DNA of 64,000 nt from Coprinus comatus. Its lineage: Eukaryota; Basidiomycota; Agaricomycetes; Agaricales; Agaricaceae. Position 1 is the stretch's first letter; every line of letters starts with the position of its first letter. Below, one piece after another: positions 49,601 through 61,561 of the stretch. The stretch lies in assembly GCA_034638255.1 (NCBI GenBank), contig JAWPGT010000001.1, positions 2,604,001-2,668,000 on the forward strand, written 5' to 3'. The notes beneath the pieces are model-generated. The model saw nothing but the letters and a program-made list of their open reading frames with translations. It did not search any database and was not told the DNA's origin. A program made the position numbers and the translations under genes.

Positions 49601-52510
49601 CGCACTGATAATGGGGGGGAATATATTTCGGACAAATTGAAAAATTTGTTTAGCTTAGCCGGTATTGTTCACGAGAATACTGCTCCTCATATTCATGAGC
49701 AGAACAGACGTGCTGAACACTTGAATTGTACGATTCGCGAGAAGTCTGAAGCCATGCAACTTCATGCATGCTGTCCGGAGAATTGGTGGGAATTTGCTGT
49801 AGAAACGGCAATTCATATCTATAATAGAACACCAATGAAACGTCTCGAATATCGAACGCCATTTGAATTAATGCACGGAAATAAACCTAATGTAAATGGT
49901 TTACATGTGTTCGGATGTGGAGCTTACGTGTACCTGCCGCCTGCTGTGCGCGAAAATAAACTCGCAGCCAAGTCGGAGACAATGATCTTTTTAGGTTATG
50001 ATGGTCATAACTTAAAGTTCATGTGTCACCAAAAGGGAAACGTTATTTATACAGCTCACACAGCAATCTTCGAGGAAGAATGGTTCCCTAAATGTGAATC
50101 AACTGCCACTGATCGATGTAGAGATCTAAGAACAACACCTCCAAATCCTCCTGATGACCTCTTTGACGGAATGTCAGATGACGGATCAGATACAGATTAT
50201 TTCGACTTCCCAGCAGATCCCCCTGCTATTCCTCCAAAGACACCAAGTAATCCTACTCGACCTTCAGATCCGCCTGCCCCACCAGCTCGCGATCCCTCTA
50301 TCCCACCTCCTCCAACTCCTCCTACTAAATCTCCCTCCAGACGACCAAAAGTCGAAACAGAGGATGAAGATGATGGATTGAGTTATGTGAGTGAGGATTC
50401 CCTTGATCATCACCACCATGATGGTCACAATCACGATCATAGAGATCATTATCATCCGCCTGAGACACCAAGAAGGTCTCAACCTGAAAGAGCACAACGT
50501 CCCTTACCAAAACGTGCTCAAGAAGGTCCTTCTTTCAAACCGCACCGTTCAGGCCACGAATGAAAAGTCCCGGAAAGACCCGATAATGCCTACAGACATA
50601 AGCATCCGTCTGAAATTCTCCGTGATTATGATACCATTTCTCTGGAAGAACCTGGTCCATCAAACCGGTTCAAGATGCCTCGTGGCAGACCTCAAAATCT
50701 ATCTGACGAAGAAGCTCGCCAACGGCTTGAGCAATATGGTGAAAACTATAAACGTTGGATGGAGAGTCAAGGGGAGCGCAATCCTGCTGCACCTCCTGAA
50801 GATGAGGATGAAATGCAACAACGGCTTTCCAGGGAAGGGGGGTTAGAATGGATTAATATTTTGCTGACAAAAGCCAAACTTGCGCATAGTAATGCTGCAA
50901 AAATCCCTGTTCAATTCCGTGATCTTGGTAAACTTGATCCAGAAGAAAGACAGAAATGGCTGGAAGCATGCAAAGAAGAGTTGACAGCGCTTAAGAAGCG
51001 CAAGGTATACGAAATCGTGGATCTCCCTAAGGGGAGGAAAGCTATTCAAAACTGATGGGTTTTCAATGTCAAAGGAGATGGCCGGAAACGTGCTCGTCTC
51101 GTGGCAAAAGGTTTCTCTCAAGTCGAAGGCATTGACTTTGATGAACTCTTTTCTCCAGTCGTACATTATGAGTCCACTCGTATCCTTCTTGGCTTAGCAG
51201 CTTTGAATGATTGGGATATCGAGGCTGTTGATGTAAAGACAGCATACTTATACGGAAAACTGGATGAAGAAATCTACATGAAACAACCCGAAGGTTTCAT
51301 CCAGGAAGGGAAGGAGAATAAAGTCTGGAGGTTACGTCGCGCATTGTACAGCCTTAAACAAGCCGGACTGGCCTGGTGGAAGGAAATGGCAACTTCCATG
51401 AAAGACCTAGGCTTCAGTCGATGCGAATCTGATGCTGGCATATACATCTACCGAGACAAGAAAACTGGCAAGATCTGCATTGCCGTTGTCTATGTCGGTG
51501 ACGTACTATTCATGGGAAATGACTCCGCCCTACTTAAAAAGTTAAAAGGGAAGTTCATGAAGCGTTGGGAATGCCGTGATGCCGGTGAAGTTAAAGAATT
51601 TCTAGGCATGCGCATCCGCCGTGATAGGAAGAATCGGAAAATCTTCTTGGATCAAGCTTCTTATTTACAAAAGATCCTCGAACGATTTAAGATTGACGGT
51701 GCAGGCAGAGAAACCAAACCGGCGCGAACTCCACTGCCAGAAGGTTATCATGCCGTTCCTAACACCGGTCCTGTCAACGCCACGCTTCGAACATGCTACC
51801 AACAGGTGATTGGATCACTGTTGTACTTGATGATTGGAACTCGCCCGGACATTGGGTTTGCAGTTACTAAATTGAGTCAACATGCCCACAACCCCACTGA
51901 AGAGCATCTCAAGCGTGCTCTATACATTTGCCGATACCTTCTCGCTACCAAAGAATACCACATGGTGCTTGATGGAGGAAAAGGTGAAGGTTTTATCACC
52001 TATAGTGATTCAGATTGGGATAGTGATCCAACGGACCGTCGTTCTCAGACAGGCTACTTCACGTCTCTAGCTTCCTGTCCAGTTGCATGGGTCAGTCGAT
52101 CGCAAAAGACAGTTGCCTTGTCCTCTACTGAGGCTGAATATATGGCGCTTTCTGATAGCTGCTGTCAAGCTGTGTGGATCCGTCAGCTAATGATGGAACT
52201 CGGTTTATCTAACGGTGAACCGATGGAAATTTGTGGAGACAATATGGGCTCCCTCTTCATCGCTCAAAACCCTACAGTTGAGAAGAGGTCAAAACACATT
52301 GATATCAAATTCCACTTCATTCGGCAATGTCTTGCTGATAAGAAGGTTCTGTTATTTTTCATCCCTGGCACTTCTAATCCCGCAGATCTTCTCACGAAGA
52401 ACCTTGGTCGAGTTAAATTTGAGAACTTCAGGAACAGCCACTTCGGTTTAGTGTTTTCGTCCTCAACCTTTGCTGCTTCCAAGCGCACCTTAAAAAATAA
52501 TATGGACTAG
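46643..52510 (+). pseudogene. Gag-Pol polyprotein of element 2, three TGA codons
   Basis: One frame of 1,956 codons from ATG 46643 to TAG 52508-52510, with TGA at 47564-47566 (Gag), 50561-50563 (linker) and 51053-51055 (start of RT). Gag contains LRTNYGTFNAGTAFEIWAKA. Protease: WMLDSGTSYHF near 48,806. Integrase: HNRLGHPS...CDGC, HSDLLEFP, RTDNGGEY. RT: WRLRRALYSLKQAGLAWWKE; its catalytic motif reads YVGD (51491-51502) instead of YVDD, losing a metal-binding Asp. RNase H: TYSDSDWDS, SSTEAEYMA, CGDNMGS. No frameshift in almost 5.9 kb. Confidence 0.93.
46674..46686 (+). other. Primer binding site of element 2
   Basis: GGTTATGGGCCCC directly after the 5' LTR, identical to element 1 and complementary to the anticodon stem-loop of initiator tRNA-Met. 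Confidence 0.7.
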
Positions 52511-52545
52511 TGAGTATTGGCGCTTAATTGTCGACTACGCTTACG

Positions 52546-52555
52546 AAAAGGGGAG
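52546..52555 (+). other. Polypurine tract of element 2
   Basis: AAAAGGGGAG immediately before the 3' LTR. Confidence 0.8.
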
Positions 52556-52936
52556 TGTTGGAAAATACGGACTATTATTAGATAGTCACATGACATTTTC
52601 ATTTCGTTTCACTTTCATCGTTTCATTACGCTTTGCATTATGTGGCAGCTCCTTATTGGTTGTAGTTAGCGTTTCACCTATGTGTTTCAACTCCTGTATC
52701 AACTCCTGTTTCATGTATAATTACCTGACACGTAGTAGACACCTGACTCCTTTCTAGTCGTAGCACGGACCACTTTATTATCATATAAGTAGTGTACTTT
52801 CTCTCTTGTATTCTACAGTTCTCGAACTACAAAGTTCTCTTACACTCTACTCTCTCCACCAAGCAAACATACTAACTACCACTTCATGCGTATCATTATA
52901 TTGCTATGTCTACATGCATACGCGTTGCTTTCAACA
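52556..52936 (+). repeat. 3' LTR of element 2
   Basis: 381 bp, pair of the LTR at 46293-46673, followed by TAGAC. Confidence 0.96.
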
Positions 52937-54129
52937 TAGACAAGATCGATCGTTGGAGGCAAAACAAAGATTTGATTATACACAACAAAAACACCTTAGG
53001 AAGGATTTTTTGAATGTCATGGCTCTTGAATCTTTTGTGCAGCATAATCATAAACTTCACAGAGCACTTCTTCCTCATCGTCTCGAGTTATTTATTCGTA
53101 TCATTAATACGGTATCAATGACAGAGCAAAAACAAGATGATGAATGGGTAGGCCAATCAATGAGGTGTCCAATTACCACAGAAAGGGACGCACAGTGCCT
53201 ACCGGCGGGTGAGTCTTGTATATTAGTCCTCTGCGATCAATACCCCTAAACTCATCGAACATACGTAGACCTCAAGTTACAGTTTCTACAGTCCATTAAT
53301 GGTTTTCTGAGGGCCAACAATGACAAATGGTTGATTAAAAACTGTCTCGAAGGCGCTTGGACTGTGATTGCCACTGTAAGTATTGATTCAAACCCTCTTC
53401 AAGTAGTATCTTATAATCACGATTCACGACAGTCGGTCCAATCCGACGCTGCTGTAGAACTTCCTTTCTTTCCTGGTACCCCAATGGCCCGAACTTTAGG
53501 CACATTTGAAACTGTGTGCGAATCGTTGCTAGCAATAATGGCAACGATGCAAAACCACTGGCCAAAAGATTATGACAGGAAGATACTCACGAGTTTACGA
53601 AAGTGTCTTTCTCAATCAACATTAGCACCATCTCTACCCGAAGTGTTTCGTTTGCAAGCTGAACCAGAAGCTGCCAATGAGGGTGATGACATGATAATTG
53701 GTAAATTGAAGGGTTTGATATTGGAATCGTTGGGAAGTGGGTTTAATGTTGGAAATAGACTGGATCGTGATCGTGGTGTTGATCCAGAGAGGGATGGAGA
53801 AAACGGGAATGGGATAGAGACAAGTCGGAGACCCGATTAACCATTCGGAATTCAAACTTATGGGTGGTTGTGTTCTGCTTCTACTTCAATCTTTTTATCG
53901 AAAATTATCCCCACTCTAAATAATACTACTCAGGTCAACACACGACTGATATAGATTAACTTTATTATTTATTCTGTTGGTACACAAATCGTGTTGAATT
54001 AATTAAACAGATAAATGAGGTGTAGAGAAAAACTTGTATCAACCCATTGACACTAGGACTTGATATCTCTGCCAGAGTCTGATGTTAGGTGTATAAAACG
54101 CTGCTCTGACAATATAATGACTCACCTAC

Positions 54130-55164
54130 CTAATTATGTGTCAATAGCTTTGAATCGGATAGTCTTTTGTACGGAACGGTTGCAGAGACATTCTCGTCCA
54201 TCAAGAAATATTGCTGGAACTCCCTGGAATCCACATCTCCATAGTTCTTCAAATCAGGGCTAACAGGGATGGGGTCGTATTTGGCCAACAAAGCTCTAAC
54301 TTTGCCCAAAGCTGATGCACGCTTAGCATCACTACTGAACAAGATGTCGAAGATCCACTTGGGTTGGAAGACAATCGTGACACCCTTAGCATATCGGGTG
54401 CGTCTTTGTTGATGAGCAGGAGTCTGAATCACAGTGAAGAACGGTTCTCCACCGAAGCATAGGCACCATTTGGCGTCATCAATCGTCTTGGGAATATTTG
54501 TTGGCCATGGCTTGTTGTCGATCTTGGCAATGCCATCGAGGAGTTTCCAGAACAGGTCCTGGTACTCGTCGACGGTGCGTGGATTGGGGTTTTGTTTGGA
54601 AAGAAGGACGAGTGAGGTGTTAGCACCGAGTGAACGAGCCTTAGGAAGGTAGTCACTGAGACCATCAGCGAGAGTGCGAATGTGACGGGGATCAGAAAGG
54701 TCGTCGGAATCAATGAAGACATAGACTTGGTTGTCGGCTTTGAATCCTTTGGTGGCATAGATGCAAGGGAAGATCAATTCTTCATCCATAAGCACGCTAA
54801 CATAATCGTCGTATGCGGTCCGCTGCCATGTACCTTCGGGGTAAGTGGCAGTGACTTGAGCACTACACGTTCATTTTAATTTTAGTGAGCCTATAATTGG
54901 TTTTTCAGCACATGTGCTTACCGAGTGAGTGGCTTTGTAGGGGCAGGGGAGCTAGTCTTCCTCTCAATTACTGTCTGCAATGATTATTAGCATAAGGTAT
55001 AACACATACTAATGGATGATGATTGAGTTTACCTTTGCATCCGAAGCCTTGGACGACAATTCTTTCAGGATGACCGGGAGTCGGTCGTAGGTGACTAGTG
55101 CAACCAGTGCCAAAAGTATACCTCCGAAGAGATAGCTGGAAGTGTTGATGACGGAGCTCTCCAT
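54130..55164 (-). CDS. YqcI/YcgG-family protein, copy 2
   Basis: Same three-exon layout as copy 1, with the 221-residue C-terminal stretch differing at a single residue (Thr for Lys, three residues from the end). The start MESSV is conserved (ATG at 55162-55164), as is the single N-terminal membrane helix. Introns and flanks have more changes, including small deletions in the second intron. About eight nucleotide differences are seen in the last 666 bp of the gene, nearly all silent. A TATATAG motif lies about 90 bp upstream. It is expected to be functional and redundant with copy 1. Confidence 0.82.
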
Positions 55165-56252
55165 TTGTAGATTAAAGTAGAGGATGTTGTTGGGTGATGA
55201 TGGGGTATAGAGAGACTGCTAATGTTCACAACTCTTGAGAATGGTCAGCTTATATAGAGTTTTCATAAGGACTCACGAGCTCTACCTTACTGAAACACCC
55301 CTCGCATGCATCAATTCTCCGAGAGAAATACGAGACGCAGTAGCCGGGTGAAAAGATGGAGATTGGAGCCCAAGTGGCAAGCACTAATCAAAACTCACTT
55401 GTCGAAACTTCTTTCCGAGCAGGGAACCACAAATACCGTAGGTGCGTCAGAGCGTGCTATTTTCAGGTTTGATACTCAAGTTGCGAGCTGTGTTGAGCAC
55501 GATGTGAGCAAAAACGACCATCACGGAGTCCTTCGTTGTACAGTTGGGAGATCCGTCAAATATCGGAAATCTAGGCTTCACACCTGCTCAAGTCATTACA
55601 ACCTCAACTTTCATTACGAACGCTACTTTCCCGTGGACTGTCAAAGAAAATCACCAAGCCAGCGGGTAATTAATTTTAGAATTTACCTGAGATTTGCCAA
55701 TGGAAATGGCTCCAGCATAAGCGACAGAGTTTTCAACATTTGTGCAACACTATTTTACTATGACTGCGGACTCCTAAGGTATATTGAAAGGGGTAGATTT
55801 TTTTTGATTGTTATATCTATTGCCGTAGATTTATTCAGGTGGTGTGTTTGAAGAGCCCCACCTGCAAATCATTGACCAGCATTAGGCTTTCAGAGGAGAT
55901 TGTTGACGTGTTTTGCCGTAAGTTATTGTCCGGGAGAAAAACTAGTTCCGTGACAGACTGTAAGCTGAGTAAGATTAGGTGTCTCGAGACGGACTCGGGT
56001 AAGGCCAATTCCTAGGATCCTAAGCTTAGCCGCAAAACGCCGATAACGTTTTCACGGCTGGTCGATGGCCACGTCAAGATCTCGTGACCATGTCAAAGCA
56101 GCTTGGTGCTTCAAATGTTCATCATGTAGATATAAATACGGACTTTAAGGGAGTAATATGCAGAGTAGAATAGAGCAAGTCAAGTTGTACAGAAGGCAGG
56201 TGTCCAAAGAACTCCATCAAAAGGAATGCGTGAAATTTGAAAGAGCGAACCA
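55165..56252. other. Intergenic region with one unsupported open frame
   Basis: Lies between YqcI/YcgG copy 2 and the 3' end of the intact DUF6535 gene. A 181-codon intronless plus-strand frame from ATG 55306 to TGA 55849-55851 is the only sizeable one. It shows no domain, signal peptide or coding-like composition, so I leave it uncalled. Confidence 0.4.
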
Positions 56253-58575
56253 TTAAACACCAGCTGACCCCTTCGAACCATTAAATGGCAATCCTTCCAA
56301 TTCCGAGACTTTTTCAAGGTTAAGCATCAAAGGTCGGCTCTCTGACTGGTTTCCTTTCTCATGTTTATGTCCCTTCCCAGTCTCAGGTTTCCAATCGACA
56401 TGAACATGCTCCTGACGTGCTTCCTCGTACTTGTCACCTGCCGCGAAATCCAGTTCATCCTTGGTCCCTTCCAAATATTCTGCTACCCAAGGGAAGTGAC
56501 TCCTAATGACCTGTATGGTCTGATTGTAGCACACAGCACTACCACCACGGTATGCCCGCCATGAATTAAGTTCTAAGACTAGTTGGCGGATGGTGGTGTT
56601 AAATTTGGTTGTAATGTGTGCGTGAGCGTCGATGCTCTTGATCACAATTTGAACAGCGGCAAGTTCTTCAAAGCAGACCCTACGATCGGTAAGGATATTT
56701 TGAATACATTCAAGGAATTGCCGGCGGGAACCTAATGATTCCATTCCAATGTTAGTTTACATCACGAAAGTGTTTGTAGAGAACATACCCATAGACATGG
56801 AAGTAGGATCTCTTGATCTCGTAATTGGACATTTAACTGTCTTCCCAACATCCACTCCGTGCTTCTTTGCGGAATTATGAATTCTAATATATAACTCAAC
56901 CCTATGCTTCAACACCGTCTTGTGTAGCTGGTCGTTGTGCTCCACAAAATACTGCAAAACGTGTGCACTCAAGAAATCTTTTCTGAGTGTATACATATCA
57001 ATACCATCGATAGCAGCAGTCTCCAACAACGTTTCCTCGTCCTTCGTGAAATTCTCTTCGAGACGGAATAATTTCTTGAACGTTTTGGCTTGCGCAGTGG
57101 CCCCGTTAACTTCTTGTAGACAGTTGTGAACAATATGGGCCGCGGAGGGTTTGGCAATTAATGCGTCCATGACAGATGCCAAGCCTTTAACGAGGTAATG
57201 GGAGTATCGATCGCTGTCATTGCCTTCTGTCCTCAGGTCTTCAGATTGAGGATTGCTTTCCTTGCTGGCCCATCTTGCTTCTCTTTTTTCTTGCCATAAA
57301 GTATCATGCCTATCCCACTGGGTATCAGTAAGTAAAGGTATCTGCTGTCCTCTCCACCTCGTGACATTATTTCTGAAACGCCTCCCTCCAAACCATTGTA
57401 CCAAGTAACTTCCAATGATGGCTAACATCAGCACGAATCGATCGATAATAAAGGAGATTGGGGACCTAAATGGGCATTGTGGCAACGTCAGACTGGGAGG
57501 GTAAAGCCATCCTAGGAACGACTGGAACACGGGCGCCAAGGTGGTCAAAGTCAATAGGAATATTGTCACCCCTGCAACAATTCCCACTGGGAATGCGACA
57601 TCTTTATGTAACGTCCACAAAAACCATATCAGACCAATGGCAAAGAGCACCAAAGCAGCCTGGACGTTTAATAACAATATGGCTGGAACACGTGGGAGAC
57701 CCCATCCTATCAAGCCTTCATAACGCATTTGTCGGAGCGCAATTGACTCGTAACGATTTTTCGTCCTCGGTATACGTGTGTATGACGATAGCCATTGGAG
57801 ACAAAGGGTTCCTAGAACGACAGCAGCCAAAGATTGTGTTAAACTCAGAAACCAGAGTTGATTAATAGTGACGATGGAGTAGCTTGGGGTGAATTCCTCG
57901 AGTGGTTGAACGACGCGATTAGCATTGGGATCGTTGCTGTTGTTGAGCAGTTGAACAACTTGAGAAAGGATATTGACTGAACGATCTTGAGAATCTGGTT
58001 GGAGCCATTTGGCTGATTCGATCACGAACGCGGTTACGATGGCCAAGAATAAGGATGCCTATGACGAAATGTCAACGTGTTTCATGGACATCCCTCGCTT
58101 CGTACGAACTACGCACCACAACAAGTAAATTTGATACCTCCTCTTTCAGCCCAGCTATCATGTCTTCGTCAAACTCGTGCACAATATCATGGCATTGTTC
58201 CCATGGGTCGGTCAGCGATTCGTGAATAGGATATTTATAATCATCGTCGCAAGACCATGGAGAGGCCTACAAGAATCCGTCATAATATGAGCGATTTGCA
58301 GCCTCTGAAGACAGCCTGACGCTACCCACATCATCTACTTTTGACTTGTCGGGTCGTTCATTTAAGATAGTAAAGCCAGACAATGAGTTCGATGCCTAGT
58401 ACACGGCAAAAGTACGATTAGTCGATTGCAAGTGGCTCATAAAAGACGTGAAGAAACTCACGATTGCTGACCAGCCTGTCTGACTTCGCTTTGTAAGAGT
58501 CCTCGCGACCTACATCAACATGAGCAAAAGCCAACGGGAGAAAATAGAAGAACTTACACTCCCAGATGAATACAT
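56253..58575 (-). CDS. DUF6535 multi-pass membrane protein, intact
   Basis: Six exons (58558-58575, 58462-58509, 58330-58395, 58117-58266, 56789-58058, 56253-56731) join in frame to give 676 residues. The DUF6535 core starts near residue 65 (DPWEQCHDIVHEFDEDMIAG). Helices: SLFLAIVTAFVIESAKWL, LWFLSLTQSLAAVVLGTLCL, AILLLNVQAALVLFAIGLIW, FPVGIVAGVTIFLLTLTTLA and IDRFVLMLAIIGSYLVQWFG. The conserved LRQMRYEGLIGWGLPRVPA lies between helices 2 and 3. After the membrane part comes a long soluble region (LRKDFLSAHVLQYFVEHNDQ) and a charged His/Lys-rich tail. The family is common in mushrooms and of unknown function. It is the reference for the broken paralogue. Confidence 0.85.
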
Positions 58576-59197
58576 CGCAAATCCGAGCCTCGAGTGACCG
58601 AGAAGAGGAAGGAAACAAAAGTTATATATCCCCAGAAAGACCAGGAACACACTGTGTTTTGTTGTGTGAGGGCAAGCAAGTAAGGGGACGTACGGTCTGT
58701 TCCAGCACCCCTGACGCCGAAGTGTCCCATCAAAACCCTTTGTTGGCGTAATTTCAGGTGATACTAATATACCCTTGGCGTCACCGCATCCAACCATTTA
58801 TATTCACGCAGCATATCTTGTGTGCAGGCAGCAGCCTATCAGTGTATTACTCGCCTTCGAACGTAGTGCTCGTAAGACCCATCCAGAAAAATCATCGACA
58901 AATTAACCCGATTGGCTGACAACTGGCAGGGGTCAGTAAAACAACGTAACTGTCAAACTGAGGGCAGGATCTGTTAATCATACTGAAAACCAGTGCAAGG
59001 GGCGTTTCAAAGGATGTTACACAATTATTTCTTCACTTGTGCACTAACTTGTAGAGTTGTAGACTGTAGTATTGAGTGCTAAGTACCTCGTTGGATGTCG
59101 GTGGGCAGTGGGCACAGGGCACCGGGGTACCTAATTCCTTGTTTTTACGCCGGATCAAAGCCTGATTGAGCGAAAGGAAAAACAGAGGCGAACGGTT
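58576..59197. other. Intergenic region
   Basis: Promoter side of the intact DUF6535 gene and the flank of the decayed F-box-like gene. I looked for the missing F-box exon here and did not find one. Confidence 0.45.
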
Positions 59198-60614
59198 CTT
59201 GTCATGCCTGGAAAAGCGCATCAAACTCGCGTCAATTCTGGTATAACCAAATTACAAGCTTAATTTGTGAACCAGGGGATACACTGCTGGAAGCACCTGT
59301 TGCAGACTATACTATTTCCGAATTGGAATCGCGGGTCATTCGAAGTTTACGGGCTAAAGAGTGTTGGAGGACAGATGGCTCTTCCATAGTCACAACAACA
59401 CACGTCATTCAGGAATCTCTGCCAGGATGGTTGGAAAAACTCATTCCGGGTGGGCGATAGTTCTTGTCTCTCGACTGGGAAGGAGTTCTATTCTACTACG
59501 ACCTGGATAATCCTGGCATTAGGAAGCGCACATTAATTGATCCCGTACAACATAAGACCAAGGACCCGGATCGTATGACAAAGATGCATATCTGGATTGA
59601 TCCTTCCAAGGAAAAATTATCTTTCCGATTGGCATTGTCGGGCCATATGCTAACTGGAGGTACATTCTTCCTCTTACGAACTCCGGGAATTTGCCTTGAC
59701 CTTTCTCATTACAGATTATTCTAGGTACAGGATATATCTATATATATCAAGTCGATCTTGTAGGGCATGGAAAAGCAGCTACCATACAAGCTGAATTAAT
59801 CAAGATTTGGCATGCACAACGCGACTTCGATCTTAGCCACGAGTCTCTTGAGGTCATCACAAAAGACCATTTGGTGGAGTGCTGGACAATTGAAATGGAT
59901 GAGGATGAAGGCGATAACATTGAGGGTTTCTATCTCTCTCGTTACATGATAGTATCAGGTGATAAATAACCAGAAAATCGTATTTTAATTAAGTTCAAAA
60001 TTTCCAATCCTATTCAAAGTCAAACCTATGTGAGTTAAATATTTGAATACTATCTCACATGACGTTTGAATGCTAAACACAATCCCATTTTTAGAATGAA
60101 ATTTGCATGGGCCCAGGTGATAAGATCATCAGGATTGGTGTTTTGTGCACCGAAATCTACACGATACAACAGGTTGAATCTTATAACCCAGAAGGAGGGG
60201 CTCTACTATTACCCATTCACCAACTCTTCTTCGACTCCGCCGCCCCGATTATATGCATGTCAGAAGTATTCGCTTTTCAAGATTGGATGTGGCGCTTAGT
60301 TGTTTATCGCGAAGAACTCTTTCTTACTCGGATTGGTGACGACAACGAGCCATGGGAAACTTGTACATTTGGCGAACACACAAGCCTAAAGGCGGGGGTT
60401 CCAAACGTGCTTGGTCCATCTAGTGGGGTGTTTGTTCACAAGAATGGATTGGTTGATATAGTGCAAAATAATTCAAAGTAGACGTATCCATAGCCAATTA
60501 GTTACAAGTGAACAACAGCCATTAGTTCTTGGGGTAGACGAAAGTAAAGGGCGCATCGTTTTTTTCTTGAAAAAGGATTCTACTATTCTTGTTATGGAGT
60601 TAATGGCTAAATAG
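59198..60614 (+). pseudogene. Decayed paralogue of the F-box-like gene at 33.6 kb
   Basis: Plus-strand segments match the 33,627-35,198 gene in order: CHAWKSASNSRQFWYNQITS (59,200s), ISELESRVIRSLRAKECWRT, IPGGR followed by an in-frame TAG at 59458-59460, FLSLDWEGVLFYYDLDNPGI, IYQVDLVGHGKA, EIYTIQQVESYNPEGGALLL, and a C-terminal GVDESKGRIVFF segment with a broken frame. The exon carrying the first half of the F-box is not found upstream. With a missing 5' exon, an internal stop and shifts near the end it is a pseudogene. Confidence 0.72.
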
Positions 60615-61561
60615 AAAAACTATGATTCAGTTTTACGAAACTAGGAGCCTATGTCAGAACAAAGTAGTCTATACGATGTCTTCATGGCGGTACATAAATC
60701 CAAAATACTTTCGGGTAGTTGCTAGAGAGGAAATCTATCTCGAGTGGAAGATGACCTGTAGTTGGAGAGGTGTGTATTCTATTGCGACTTGGATCATAAT
60801 CCTGAACCCAAGAAAAATATATTTATAAATGATCTTGTATATAACTGGCAAGACTTTCCGGATACTAGTATGATCATGAGGGCTATGAAGGACTATGATA
60901 TTATATATTATGATGCCGAGGTTCGAATTATCTATTTCAAGACTCTTCCGTGTTGGACAAAGCCTTTCCACTAGTACCCTCACTTTGATGATCGATTAGT
61001 TTCCGCAATGGTGCATCATACACATGCATTAATACATCCAATCAGATAGATTGGATATATTTAGAACCCGATGTATCACCTCTTCGCAATCACTAGTCAC
61101 TAGTCACTATTGATATAACGAACCAAGTTATAATGTTTCACTAATAATCTTGTACATGACTGGCCTCCAAGTTCATTCCCAGTGTGCGCCTCCCACTGCA
61201 CCTTCAATATGGATGAAATCATTATAGTAGTCTGTAGACCGTAGTCAACCCCAAACATAACACTATATGATATACTTGGTAACACTCCACATCATGGCAC
61301 CTGGGCAGCAGTAATCATTTATCAAGCCTTGTCCGCAGGTCTGAACTTCTTAATCCATCACCTTCTAGTAACTTTGAAAAAATCCGGCGATCAAGAACAT
61401 GATGATTCGTGAAGTTATCCGTGCTATCCGGGAACAGAGAAACTTTCTCTTCGGATTAGTTGCACTGTTGGAAGGGGTAGAGCCAACGAGTTACAAGAGA
61501 TTCATCAGGGTCGTGATAACTTATAAAGTCAGAGGTGTTGCCTCTTTACTACATTCACAAA
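60615..61561. other. Intergenic region
   Basis: Spacer and presumed promoter of DUF6533 gene B. Short open frames lack support. Confidence 0.45.

Larger units (their letters stand above)
46293..52936 (+). mobile_element. Ty1/copia LTR retrotransposon, element 2
   Basis: A full-length 6,644-bp element with 381-bp LTRs, TG...CA ends and a perfect 5-bp target duplication TAGAC (46288-46292 and 52937-52941). It is related to element 1 throughout but clearly a different family member. Its LTRs differ at about five sites, so it is probably older than element 1. It sits in the same DUF6535 gene, about 610 bp beyond element 1, in the same orientation. Three TGA codons and a changed RT catalytic residue show it is inactive. 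Confidence 0.96.
38485..53840 (+). pseudogene. DUF6535 membrane-protein gene broken by two retrotransposons
   Basis: Pieces of one gene lie at about 38,485-39,363, 45,684-46,292 and 52,942-53,840. Left part: PWEKCFDVVDKHDMDLCAKL, then SLFLAVVTAFTIESFKWLEE, INQLWFLSVLLSMFAMLVGT, LRQLRYKGFVKWGVPNVSAM and further helices, matching the intact paralogue at 56-58.6 kb. Middle part: GWWTPVARWRKEQLSRESGE. Right part: LRKDFLNVMALESFVQHNHK and MRCPITTERDA, then a C-terminal region unlike the paralogue. Both breaks are Ty1/copia insertions with 5-bp duplications. There is also a TGA at 38921-38923, a stop in the middle part, and an insertion of about 190 bp. No start codon was found. It cannot make a normal protein. 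Confidence 0.88.

Noticed and set aside
55306..55851. 181-codon intronless frame starting with ATG
   Set aside because: Length is notable, but there is no domain, signal peptide, TM pattern or coding-like composition, and real genes here of this size have introns.
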